Of a stretch of DNA of 11,933 nucleotides, positions 1-5,827 are shown piece after piece. The position numbers and the translations under genes were made by a program. The DNA comes from Acidobacteriota bacterium (lineage in GTDB: Bacteria; Acidobacteriota; UBA6911; RPQK01), in the NCBI GenBank assembly GCA_003819755.1, contig RPQK01000145.1, positions 1 through 11,933 of the forward strand. The letters run 5' to 3'. How positions within the stretch are numbered: the stretch's first letter is position 1; every line of letters begins with the position of its first letter. Under the pieces are notes generated by a model. That model did not search any database. It was given only the letters and a program-made list of their open reading frames with translations, and was not told where the DNA came from.

Positions 1-100
1 AGTCCGGCAGCCGGGCTGGGAGCCCGGCGAAAACGATGGTTGCAGCTCGCCGGTTCAGGCCGACCCCGGGGGTCGGCTGCCGGACTCTGGAGAGTCCGGC
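1..100. other. Multi-branched inverted-repeat structure with a mutually exclusive alternative hairpin
   Basis: Seen in the sequence: bases 1-9 (AGTCCGGCA) pair perfectly with 78-86. Inside this stem a hairpin at 10-28 (8-bp stem GCCGGGCT/AGCCCGGC, loop GGG) starts exactly where the outer stem ends, and a second hairpin at 59-77 (GCCGACC/GGTCGGC) ends exactly where the outer stem resumes. This is the geometry of a folded three-way junction with a 30-base connector (29-58). The right outer arm can instead pair with 92-100, forming a 9-bp hairpin (79-100, loop TGGA), because AGTCCGGC occurs at both 1-8 and 93-100. The two folds exclude each other, as in a riboswitch expression platform. I match it to no named riboswitch or RNA, and a cluster of palindromic repeats is an equally good explanation. 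The window edge may cut off more of it. All three forward frames are readable through part of it, but the peptides look non-coding. Confidence 0.45.
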
Positions 101-105
101 CACGA

Positions 106-130
106 TAAAAGCCCCATTCACCGGGGCTGG
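106..130 (-). terminator. Probable intrinsic terminator reading leftward
   Basis: On the minus strand a stem AGCCCC/GGGGCT (bases 128-123 and 115-110) with a 7-base loop is followed directly by TTTTAT. This is a standard rho-independent terminator shape. On the plus strand the same hairpin is followed only by GGTTGT, so rightward termination would be weak. No minus-strand gene is recognisable to its right before sppA, so what it terminates is unknown. It could end a short untranslated transcript starting within about 130-240. Confidence 0.5.
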
Positions 131-237
131 TTGTACTGACTTCGGAAAAAGTAAATGGCATTGGGCGGGACGCCTGCACTCCCAGGGCGACGGCGCACAC
201 CAAGCCGGGTCGGTCCCGAGATGTGTATAAAGTGCAG

Positions 238-471
238 TGCAGAAAGTGCACTTTAGGGGCCTGGCCACTTCCTCACGCCGGAGGCGTGAGAGGAGAGTAG
301 CCGGGGGTGGAGCCGCACTCCTCGCACCCCTGCCGGGGTGCGTTCTTGCTTCTGCGTCGTTTTCCGGGGGTGTCGCCTGGAAAACGGCTTCACCGCCGGC
401 TACTCTCCTCTCACGCCTCCGGCGTGCGGAAGTGGCCAGGCCCTAAACTGCAGGCATGGGCACCTTCTGCA
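238..471. repeat. Large foldback element (about 234 bp) with nested hairpins
   Basis: The left arm (247-304) and right arm (396-452) are reverse complements over about 57 bp with three differences: one substitution, one extra G and one T/C mismatch. After a 7-8-base interruption, pairing resumes in an outer segment: TGCAGAAAGTGC at 238-249 against GCACCTTCTGCA at 460-471. Each arm contains its own palindrome (8-bp stem CTCACGCC/GGCGTGAG, loop GGA, at 272-290). The central 91 bases hold two more hairpins: 323-342 (CGCACCCC/GGGGTGCG, loop TGCC) and about 358-385 (CGTTTTCC/GGAAAACG). I see no transposase and no clear target-site duplication. It resembles a miniature foldback (MITE-like) or paired-REP element, or the gene for a highly structured RNA. 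It lies about 75 bp upstream of the sppA promoter. An open frame starting at 338 runs through it into sppA, but the added residues look non-coding. Confidence 0.6.
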
Positions 472-546
472 GCCGCACTCCAAAATGATTGGGGCGAACA
501 ACGGCCGATTTCGGGCACACGCCCTGATGATTCGGCGGCCCTGCGC

Positions 547-552
547 TATGAT
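547..552 (+). promoter_or_regulatory. Putative -10 element for sppA
   Basis: TATGAT ends 7 bases before the ATG at 560, which would place transcription start at or beside the start codon. No Shine-Dalgarno sequence precedes that ATG. No convincing -35 hexamer lies 16-18 bp upstream. The 11-mer GCTATGATGAG recurs exactly before the gene at 5828. Confidence 0.45.
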
Positions 553-559
553 GAGTGTC

Positions 560-2128
560 ATGGCACGCGGCCCCCTCTACCTGACGCTCACCCTGAACAA
601 CGCGATTGTGGAAGAACGGACCGAGAGTTTCTTCTCCTCCAAGAGTCAGACCGATCTTCTGCACCTCCTGACGGTCATTGACGCGGCCACTCGCTCTCAG
701 CACCTGCGCTTAATGATTCTCATCATTAAGAATCCGAGCATCGGCTGGGCACAGATCGAAGAGATTCACGCGGAGCTGGATAGGTTCCACCAGGCGGGCA
801 AACACTCCATTGCGTTTCTTCAGCAGGCCGATAACCGACTTTACTACCTGGCGTGTGGCGCCGAGGAGATCTACCTGCCGCCATCGGGGGGTGTCGACCT
901 GGTCGGGTTGCGCGCGGAGATTCTCTTTTTCAAGAACGCGCTCGAATACCTGGGGATCGAACCGGAGCTGTTCAGTCTCGGCCAATTCAAATCGGCCGCG
1001 GAGATCTTCAATCGGGAACAGATGTCGGAGGCCAGCCGCGCCATGAGCACGTCGATTCTTGCTGATATCCAGGAGATGATAACGGCGAAGCTGGCGGCCG
1101 GACGGAAAGCGACGCCGGAGCGAGTCCAGGAGTGGATCGACTCCGGTCCTCATACCGCCCGCCAGGCGGTCGAGCGGGGGCTGGTCGACGGGCTGCTCTA
1201 CGAGGATCAACTGGAAGAGCTGGCGACGAAGAAGCTGCCCCGCGGACACGCCTGCCCGGTTAAGAAGCTGGCTCCCCGGGACGGATGGTTCAAGCGGCTC
1301 TTTACCTTCAGGCGACCCCAAATTGCTTACCTCGTCGCGGAAGGCATGATCGTTGCCGGGGAATCCCGGCGATCCCGTGGCAGCCACCCGATTCTTGGCG
1401 CCGAGAGCTTCGTCGAGGCCCTGCGTGCTGCGCGCGACAATAAACGGGTCCGGGCGGTCGTGTTGCGGGTGAACAGTCCCGGAGGATCGGCGCTGGCCTC
1501 GGACCTGATCTGGCGGGCCGTGAAGCTTACCGGGGAAAAGAAACCGGTCATCGTCTCGTTCGGGAATGTAGCCGCGAGCGGGGGATATTACCTGGCGGTC
1601 GCGGGGCAAAGGATCATCAGTATGCCGGCCGCTTTGACCGGATCCATCGGGGTAATCGCCGGGAAGTTCAGTGTGCAGAAGCTCCTCGGCCGGCTCGGTA
1701 TAACGGTCGACAGTGTCGAGACGGGGATACGGTCAGGCTACCAGTCGATTACCCGGCCGTTTTCCGAGGGCGAAGAACAAGTCATACGAGAGCAGATGCG
1801 CGAGTTCTACGAGGACCTCTTCCTGAGGAAAGTTGCGGAGGGCCGGAGCCGCAGTGTCGACCAGATCAGGGAAGTCGCGGAGGGGCGCGTCTGGACAGGC
1901 CGCCAAGCGCTAGGCCAGGGACTGGTTGATGAACCTGGCGGAGCACGCCGAGCCCTTGAGTTGGCACGCCAGGCGGCAAGATTGGAAGGCCGCAAAACCC
2001 GACTCGTTCGGCTCGCCCGCAAAAGGCGGTGGTTCGATCTCCTGCCCTTTCCGCTGTTTGGCACCTCGCCGCTCGACCAGCTTCAGGGCCCCTTGTTCCT
2101 AATGCCGGAGGACTGGGAGATTCGGTAG
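560..2128 (+). CDS. sppA: Signal peptide peptidase SppA, 67K-type, two S49 domains
   Basis: A 522-residue serine protease of family S49 (SppA), which degrades cleaved signal peptides and other peptides at the membrane using a Ser/Lys dyad. It has two tandem S49-type domains. The N-terminal one carries the likely general base Lys144 in LGQFKSAAE, matching the GxYKSA region around Lys209 of E. coli SppA. The C-terminal one carries Ser340 in NVAASGGYY, matching the E. coli nucleophile Ser409, followed by GSIGVI at 361-366. Length compares with about 618 in E. coli, and the difference is mostly at the N-terminus: this protein begins directly at the first beta-strand (ARGPLYLTL) and has no signal anchor. 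I chose ATG 560 because the -10 hexamer ends 7 bases upstream. ATGs at 548 and 551 are in frame but overlap that hexamer, and the open frame back to 338 encodes junk within the foldback. Family assignment is firm; membrane location is open. Confidence 0.92.
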   Translation: MARGPLYLTLTLNNAIVEERTESFFSSKSQTDLLHLLTVIDAATRSQHLRLMILIIKNPSIGWAQIEEIHAELDRFHQAGKHSIAFLQQADNRLYYLACGAEEIYLPPSGGVDLVGLRAEILFFKNALEYLGIEPELFSLGQFKSAAEIFNREQMSEASRAMSTSILADIQEMITAKLAAGRKATPERVQEWIDSGPHTARQAVERGLVDGLLYEDQLEELATKKLPRGHACPVKKLAPRDGWFKRLFTFRRPQIAYLVAEGMIVAGESRRSRGSHPILGAESFVEALRAARDNKRVRAVVLRVNSPGGSALASDLIWRAVKLTGEKKPVIVSFGNVAASGGYYLAVAGQRIISMPAALTGSIGVIAGKFSVQKLLGRLGITVDSVETGIRSGYQSITRPFSEGEEQVIREQMREFYEDLFLRKVAEGRSRSVDQIREVAEGRVWTGRQALGQGLVDEPGGARRALELARQAARLEGRKTRLVRLARKRRWFDLLPFPLFGTSPLDQLQGPLFLMPEDWEIR

Positions 2129-2132
2129 CGCG

Positions 2133-2212
2133 AAAAAGGACCTCAAGGACCCCAGCGACCTCAACGAAGTGGGGCTGTCCTTGAGGTCGCTGGGGTCTTT
2201 GAGGTCCTTTCT
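2133..2212. terminator. Long hairpin of 9-bp repeats between convergent genes; likely bidirectional terminator
   Basis: The arms 2135-2164 and 2181-2210 are reverse complements over 30 bp with a single difference, which would be a G-U wobble in the rightward transcript. The loop is 16 bases. Each arm is about three 9-bp units of the kind GGACCTCAA or GGACCCCAG. On the minus strand the stem is followed by TTTTT (2137-2133), so it should end moaC transcripts. On the plus strand the tail CCTTTCTCC is poorer. It sits 7 bases after the sppA stop and 5 bases before the moaC stop. It belongs to the same architectural class as the arrays at 7234, 9873 and 11773. Confidence 0.7.
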
Positions 2213-2214
2213 CC

Positions 2215-2664
2215 TCAGCTTTCTTCCTTCCGCTTGTAGACCAGCCGGATCTCACCGATCACCATTTCCTTGTCGACGGCCTTACACATGTCATAGAGAG
2301 TGAGGGCGGCGGCGGAGACGGCCGTGAGGGCTTCCATCTCAACTCCCGTGGCCGAGCGGCACACCACGTCAGCCTGGACTAAAAACGAAGATTCCTCGAG
2401 CTGAATATCCATGTTCACCCAGTCAAGCGGGAGATTGTGACACAGGGGGATGATTTGACTGGTGGCTTTGGCCGCCTGGACGCCTGCCAGGCGGGCGGCT
2501 TCAAAAGGGCTGCCCTTAGGTAAAGCCGCTTTCCGGACGAGGTCAATGGTCTGGAGGGACACGAACACTCTGCCTACTGCCCGCGCCTCGCGTCTCCCTG
2601 CCGTTTTCGCACTCACGTCCACCATTCGCGCATGGCCCGATTCGTCCAGATGAGTCAGTTTCAT
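2215..2664 (-). CDS. moaC: Cyclic pyranopterin monophosphate synthase MoaC
   Basis: A 149-residue MoaC, which together with MoaA converts GTP to cyclic pyranopterin monophosphate in the first stage of molybdenum cofactor synthesis. MoaC carries out the second step, starting from 3',8-cyclo-7,8-dihydro-GTP, in the cytoplasm. Visible family signatures are MVDVSAK at 14-20, PKGSPFEAARLAG at 49-61, SQIIPLCHNLPL at 69-80, VEMEALTAVSAAALTLYDM at 108-126 and CKAVDK at 127-132. Residues corresponding to the E. coli active site are present: Lys50, His76, Glu111, Asp125 and Lys128. Length is close to the usual 155-165. The start is supported by a Shine-Dalgarno sequence AAGGAAG ending 5 bases upstream, making this the only transcription-unit head gene in the window with a clear one. 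No other moa, moe or mog gene is adjacent, so it is an isolated pathway gene here. I see no Moco riboswitch in the 140 bases upstream. Confidence 0.95.
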   Translation of the reverse strand: MKLTHLDESGHARMVDVSAKTAGRREARAVGRVFVSLQTIDLVRKAALPKGSPFEAARLAGVQAAKATSQIIPLCHNLPLDWVNMDIQLEESSFLVQADVVCRSATGVEMEALTAVSAAALTLYDMCKAVDKEMVIGEIRLVYKRKEES

Positions 2665-2721
2665 ATCTTCTTCCTTTTCTGCAAACGCTCGGGTATGCTT
2701 GCGAGCTTGCCTCCTTGGGAA

Positions 2722-2739
2722 ACGCTTAAGTTAAAGCGT
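2722..2739. promoter_or_regulatory. Palindrome in the divergent moaC/adaptor intergenic region; possible operator
   Basis: ACGCTT and AAGCGT (2722-2727, 2734-2739) flank a 6-base AT-rich centre between two divergent genes, a usual place for a repressor or activator site. The stem is too short and lacks the T-tract needed for a terminator. No regulator gene is adjacent, so the bound protein, if any, is unknown. Confidence 0.25.
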
Positions 2740-2789
2740 ACGGCGGGTAAAAACTATTCAAGGAGGAAACTTTCCACCATCGGTTTCCG

Positions 2790-2795
2790 TAATAT
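2790..2795 (+). promoter_or_regulatory. Putative -10 element for the adaptor/ABC operon
   Basis: TAATAT ends 9 bases before the ATG at 2805, so the transcript would have almost no leader. A good AAGGAGG (2760-2766) lies about 38 bases before the ATG, too far to serve it, and the frame is closed by TAA at 2790-2792, so no longer in-frame start can use it. There is no clear -35. Confidence 0.35.
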
Positions 2796-2804
2796 TCACT
2801 GATT

Positions 2805-4271
2805 ATGAGCATGACTCGCAAGAAGAAGGTTGTCCTTATAGTTACGCTTGTCGTGGCGCTGAGTGCCATCATCGGCTTCAGTGTGAACGCACGCCGCAAG
2901 GACCAGATCACGGTCCAGATGGAGAAGATTACCCTGCGGGATAAGCTGATCTCCAAGGTCTCCTCGACAGGTGAAATCAAGCCGAAGGAGTACGTCGAGC
3001 TGCAATCGGAGATTGCCGGCGTCATCACGGTAGTCTATGTCAAGGAAGGGGACGTGGTCCAGAAGGGGGATCTTCTTCTGCGTATCGACCCGACCCAGAA
3101 TGAGACCGAAGCACGTGCGCAGAAATCGGCCCTTGACATCGCCCAGAGTGATGCCACTAACCAGCTGGCTCAGATAAGCCTCCAGGAAACGAATGTCAAC
3201 CGGGACCGGTCGAATCTCCACGTGGCCGAGGCTGAGCTTCAGCGCGCCGAGAAATCGGCCGAGATCGCGGAGGCCTCCTTCAAGCGAAAACAGGAACTGT
3301 TCGAACAGAACCTTATTTCGCGCGACTTGTACGATGCCGCCAAGAATGAGCTGGTCACCGCGCAGACTCTCGTTGTCACTTCCAAGGCTAGGGTCGAACA
3401 GGCAAAGGCACAGCTGGCTGTGACCGAAGTCGTGCTCGAGCAGACGAAGAATACTTTCAAGAGCGCCGAGTTTCGAGTGACCCAGAACCGCGCCTATCTG
3501 GCGCGTACCGAAGACATGCTCAGCAAGACTGTTATCCGCTCTCCGCTGACCGGCGTCATTACCAAACTGAATGTAGAGAAGGGAGAACGAGCTGTTCCGG
3601 GCACTTTGAACAGTCCGATGGCGACCCTCATGGAGATTGCCGACCTCTCCGTCATTGAGGCGGAAGTCGAGGTCGATGAGACAGATATCGTCAACGTGAA
3701 AGTCGGCCAGGACGCCGAGGTCAAAGTCGACGCCTTACGGGACAAGATTCTAAAAGGCAAAGTCACCGAGGTGGGAAACTCGGCGATTTCTACGACAACG
3801 ACATCACAGGAGGCCAAGGATTTCAAGGTGGTCGTCCAAGTGGATAACCCACCTCAGTCACTGCGGCCGGGCCTGAGTTGCGTGGCCGATATTACCACTG
3901 CTGTTCGCGCGAATGTGCTCGTTATCCCTATGCAGGCATTGACGATACGGGAATTTGAGGTGGATAAGAGCGGTAAATTGATCAAGCCGGCGCCCGAGAA
4001 GAAGGACAAGGGTAAGGTCGTCAAGGCTGCGGAGAAGAAGCCGACGGACACCACCAAGAAGGCCGAGAAGAAGGAGTTCCAGGGTGTATTTATAGTCAAG
4101 AACGACAAAGCCGAGTTCGTCGAAGTCAAGACGGGCGTCAGCGGCGACACCGACATCGAAGTGCTGTCCGGCCTCAAACCGGGCACCGAGATTGTCACCG
4201 GAACTTTCAAGACTCTCAGGACCCTGAAGGACGGGGACTCAGTTAAAAAGGAAAACGGGAAGAAAGGTTAA
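2805..4271 (+). CDS. Efflux periplasmic adaptor subunit (HlyD/MacA family)
   Basis: A 488-residue membrane-fusion protein linking an inner-membrane ABC permease to an outer-membrane channel. Order: a short cytoplasmic stretch rich in Lys, a transmembrane segment at about 9-25, a beta-barrel/lipoyl half around 52-97 with GEIKPKEYVELQSEIAGVI and VKEGDVVQKGDLLLRID, a long alpha-helical hairpin at about 98-240 rich in Ala, Glu, Gln and Lys, the second lipoyl half at 241-265 (TVIRSPLTGVITKLNVEKG), then beta-barrel and membrane-proximal domains. The hairpin is long, as in MacA-type adaptors that dock to TolC. Oddity: residues about 387-425 form a Lys-rich low-complexity insertion (some 15 Lys) between IPMQALTIREFEV and FQGVFIVKNDKAEFVEVKTG, two segments usually nearly contiguous. 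The next gene, the ATPase, starts 4 bases after this stop, so both are co-transcribed. ATG 2805 is the most upstream ATG; the next Met is two residues on. The substrate cannot be told from sequence. Confidence 0.9.
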   Translation: MSMTRKKKVVLIVTLVVALSAIIGFSVNARRKDQITVQMEKITLRDKLISKVSSTGEIKPKEYVELQSEIAGVITVVYVKEGDVVQKGDLLLRIDPTQNETEARAQKSALDIAQSDATNQLAQISLQETNVNRDRSNLHVAEAELQRAEKSAEIAEASFKRKQELFEQNLISRDLYDAAKNELVTAQTLVVTSKARVEQAKAQLAVTEVVLEQTKNTFKSAEFRVTQNRAYLARTEDMLSKTVIRSPLTGVITKLNVEKGERAVPGTLNSPMATLMEIADLSVIEAEVEVDETDIVNVKVGQDAEVKVDALRDKILKGKVTEVGNSAISTTTTSQEAKDFKVVVQVDNPPQSLRPGLSCVADITTAVRANVLVIPMQALTIREFEVDKSGKLIKPAPEKKDKGKVVKAAEKKPTDTTKKAEKKEFQGVFIVKNDKAEFVEVKTGVSGDTDIEVLSGLKPGTEIVTGTFKTLRTLKDGDSVKKENGKKG

Positions 4272-4275
4272 TAGG

Positions 4276-4998
4276 ATGTCAGAACCACTTATACGCACCG
4301 TTGATCTCTGGAAGACCTACGACATGGGCGCGGAGAAGGTGCATGCCCTCCAGGGTGTCAGCTTTGATATTCTGCGCAGTGAGTACGTCGCGATCATAGG
4401 GCCGTCGGGCTCAGGCAAGTCCACCTTGATGAATTTGATCGGATGCCTCGACACTCCGTCACAGGGGGAGTACATCCTGAACGGGCGGATGGTCAGCCAG
4501 ATGCAGGACGACGAGCTCGCTCGTATCCGTAACCAGGAAATCGGGTTTGTCTTTCAGACCTTCAACCTGCTCGCTCGCGCCTCGGCCCTCCACAACGTGG
4601 AGTTGCCATTGATCTATGCCGGCGTACCGGCAGGCGAGCGGAAGCACCGGGCAAGAGCGGCTTTGGAGGCCGTGGAACTGGGCAACCGTATGCATCACCG
4701 GCCGAACGAGCTGTCGGGCGGCCAGCGCCAACGTGTTGCGGTCGCGCGAGCCTTGGTGAATACTCCCTCGATCATCCTGGCTGACGAACCGACCGGTAAC
4801 CTCGACACCAGAACCGGCAACGAGATCATGCAGCTGTTCGAGAAGCTTCACCATGACGGCAATACGATCATTCTGGTGACGCACGAAGCGGATATCGCGG
4901 CGCATGCTCATCGCACTATCGCGTTGCGCGACGGCAAGATCGAGCGCGACCACATCAACAGGGAAGACGACGCGCACCGGGCTGCGGGTGTCGCTTGA
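4276..4998 (+). CDS. ABC transporter ATP-binding protein, MacB/LolD/FtsE type
   Basis: A 240-residue ATPase that powers an ABC transporter from the cytoplasmic side. All motifs are intact: Walker A GPSGSGKST at 42-50, Q-loop Gln94 in FVFQTFNLL, signature LSGGQ at 146-150, Walker B IILADEP with Asp170 and catalytic Glu171, D-loop NLDT at 175-178 and switch His203 in VTHE. The FQTFNLL and ADEPTGNLD versions are typical of the MacB/LolD/FtsE (mechanotransmission) group, consistent with the adaptor upstream. Length suits a free-standing ATPase without a fused MacB permease. The start follows the adaptor stop by 4 bases. The gene ends in TTGA, where the next gene's TTG start overlaps its TGA stop. 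No permease follows, which is unusual: MacB- or LolCE-like permeases normally adjoin. A distant permease, or a permease beyond a rearrangement, must be supposed. Confidence 0.92.
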   Translation: MSEPLIRTVDLWKTYDMGAEKVHALQGVSFDILRSEYVAIIGPSGSGKSTLMNLIGCLDTPSQGEYILNGRMVSQMQDDELARIRNQEIGFVFQTFNLLARASALHNVELPLIYAGVPAGERKHRARAALEAVELGNRMHHRPNELSGGQRQRVAVARALVNTPSIILADEPTGNLDTRTGNEIMQLFEKLHHDGNTIILVTHEADIAAHAHRTIALRDGKIERDHINREDDAHRAAGVA

Positions 4999-5750
4999 TC
5001 GACAGCCTCGCCCGGATCAGCGGACATCCTGAGTCTGTGGCGCGGCTTATTTCGGAAATGGACAAGGCCCGGGTCAACCGGGCCTTGCTTTTCCCCGAAA
5101 ACCTCCAAATTCCCATCCAACACCTGGCCGAGGTGCAAAAGCTTCATTCCGGCCGTTTTGCGATCGTCGGCGCTGTCGACCCCTTGTCTCCTGATGCGGT
5201 TGAGGTGGCCGAGGAAACCCGCCTTCGCTGGGCGGTGGCCGGGATTAGTCTCTCTCCTTCCGAAGCGGGCCGTCGCTGGCTCAATGCCTTCGAGGTGATG
5301 CCTTTGTGGGAGAGGCTTGAACAACTCGGGGTAGCAGTCAGCCTGCATATCGCGTCCCAGGACTACAACCAGTTCTCGGATGTGGTTACGACGTTTCCCG
5401 CGTTGCGAATTGTTTTGGAGGATCTGGGATCAGGACCGGAGACGATGCTTTCCCAGTACGTCCCGATTCTCTTGGAATACGCCCGCTATCCGCAGGTTCA
5501 CGTAAGCCTGTCCGGCCTTTTTCGCGTTTCATCGCTTCCCTATCCCTACCCGGACCTCTGGCCGGTTGTCGAAAGTGTGTACCGCACTTTTGGCGGCAGG
5601 CGGCTGGTGTGGGGTTCAGGGTACCCCGAGGTGCTCGCCGCCTCCGGTTATGAGAACGCGGTCGAACTACTAGCCCGGTTCCCTTTCCTTGACACTGCCG
5701 ACCGGGAGCTGATCGGTCACGGCAATGCCGCCCGCCTTTGGTTCGATTGA
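4995..5750 (+). CDS. Amidohydrolase-2-fold protein, probably a metal-free pseudoenzyme
   Basis: A 251-residue protein resembling the amidohydrolase_2 (ACMSD / 2-pyrone-4,6-dicarboxylate hydrolase-like) TIM barrels. Recognisable landmarks are LIDSLARIS after the start, GISLSPSEAGRRW at 83-95, PLWERLEQLGVAVSLHIAS at 103-121, FPALRIVLEDLGS at 134-146, RRLVWGSGYPEV at 202-213 and GNAARLWF at 243-250. Compared with the family as I know it, the N-terminal HxH pair is replaced (DSLAR where D-x-H-x-H is expected), the usual HLG is DLG at 143-145, and the invariant Asp of GSDYP is Gly209. Only His118 remains. Hydrolase activity is therefore unlikely; a structural, binding or regulatory role is my inference. 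The start is TTG at 4995 overlapping the ATPase stop (TTGA), implying translational coupling. The in-frame codons upstream contain no HxH either. An internal Met at residue 22 is possible but would remove the first strand. Its place next to a transporter ATPase is unexplained. Confidence 0.7.
   Translation: MIDSLARISGHPESVARLISEMDKARVNRALLFPENLQIPIQHLAEVQKLHSGRFAIVGAVDPLSPDAVEVAEETRLRWAVAGISLSPSEAGRRWLNAFEVMPLWERLEQLGVAVSLHIASQDYNQFSDVVTTFPALRIVLEDLGSGPETMLSQYVPILLEYARYPQVHVSLSGLFRVSSLPYPYPDLWPVVESVYRTFGGRRLVWGSGYPEVLAASGYENAVELLARFPFLDTADRELIGHGNAARLWFD
5064..5092 (+). terminator. Terminator-like hairpin inside the 5' part of the amidohydrolase-like gene
   Basis: A perfect 9-bp stem AAGGCCCGG/CCGGGCCTT (5064-5072, 5078-5086) with a 5-base loop is followed by GCTTTT. 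It lies about 70 bases into the coding sequence, just downstream of the ATPase stop. Its shape suits an intrinsic terminator or attenuator that would lower expression of the third gene when translation fails to follow polymerase. The tail is short, so efficiency may be low. Chance coding sequence is the alternative. Confidence 0.4.
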
Positions 5751-5754
5751 GTCG

Positions 5755-5781
5755 AAACGGCTCTCGGGTTCGTCCGTTTTT
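5755..5781 (+). terminator. Weak intrinsic terminator after the adaptor/ABC operon
   Basis: AAACGG at 5755-5760 pairs with CCGTTT at 5774-5779 around a 13-base loop, and the run of T at 5777-5781 continues to GGCTTTT. The position, 5 bases after the stop codon, fits a terminator, but the stem is short and partly A-T. Confidence 0.4.
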
Positions 5782-5806
5782 GGCTTTTAGTTAGTGGCGC
5801 TCACTC

Positions 5807-5815
5807 TGCTATGAT
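5807..5815 (+). promoter_or_regulatory. Putative extended -10 promoter for the small gene at 5828
   Basis: TGCTATGAT is an extended -10 (TGn plus TATGAT) ending 12 bases before the ATG at 5828. TTAGTT at 5787-5792 is a poor -35 at 17-bp spacing. GCTATGATGAG here is identical to the sppA promoter. Confidence 0.45.
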
Positions 5816-5827
5816 GAGACGAGTGGA

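Noticed and set aside
1..100. tRNA-Sec or another tRNA, given the selenoprotein nearby
   Set aside because: There is no tRNA cloverleaf, T-loop or CCA-compatible acceptor; the folded arms have the wrong layout.
338..559. 74-residue N-terminal extension of sppA
   Set aside because: It is a translation of the foldback DNA, has no resemblance to a signal anchor, and overlaps the putative promoter.
710..1609. Long minus-strand open frame opposite sppA
   Set aside because: Its product resembles no family I know, is rich in Arg/Pro/Gly, and mirrors a clearly real gene.
2760..2766. AAGGAGG as the ribosome binding site of the adaptor
   Set aside because: It is about 38 bases from the ATG, and an in-frame stop at 2790-2792 prevents any earlier start in that frame.
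2665..2804. Moco riboswitch upstream of moaC
   Set aside because: I see no matching conserved core; moaC has a short leader with an ordinary Shine-Dalgarno.
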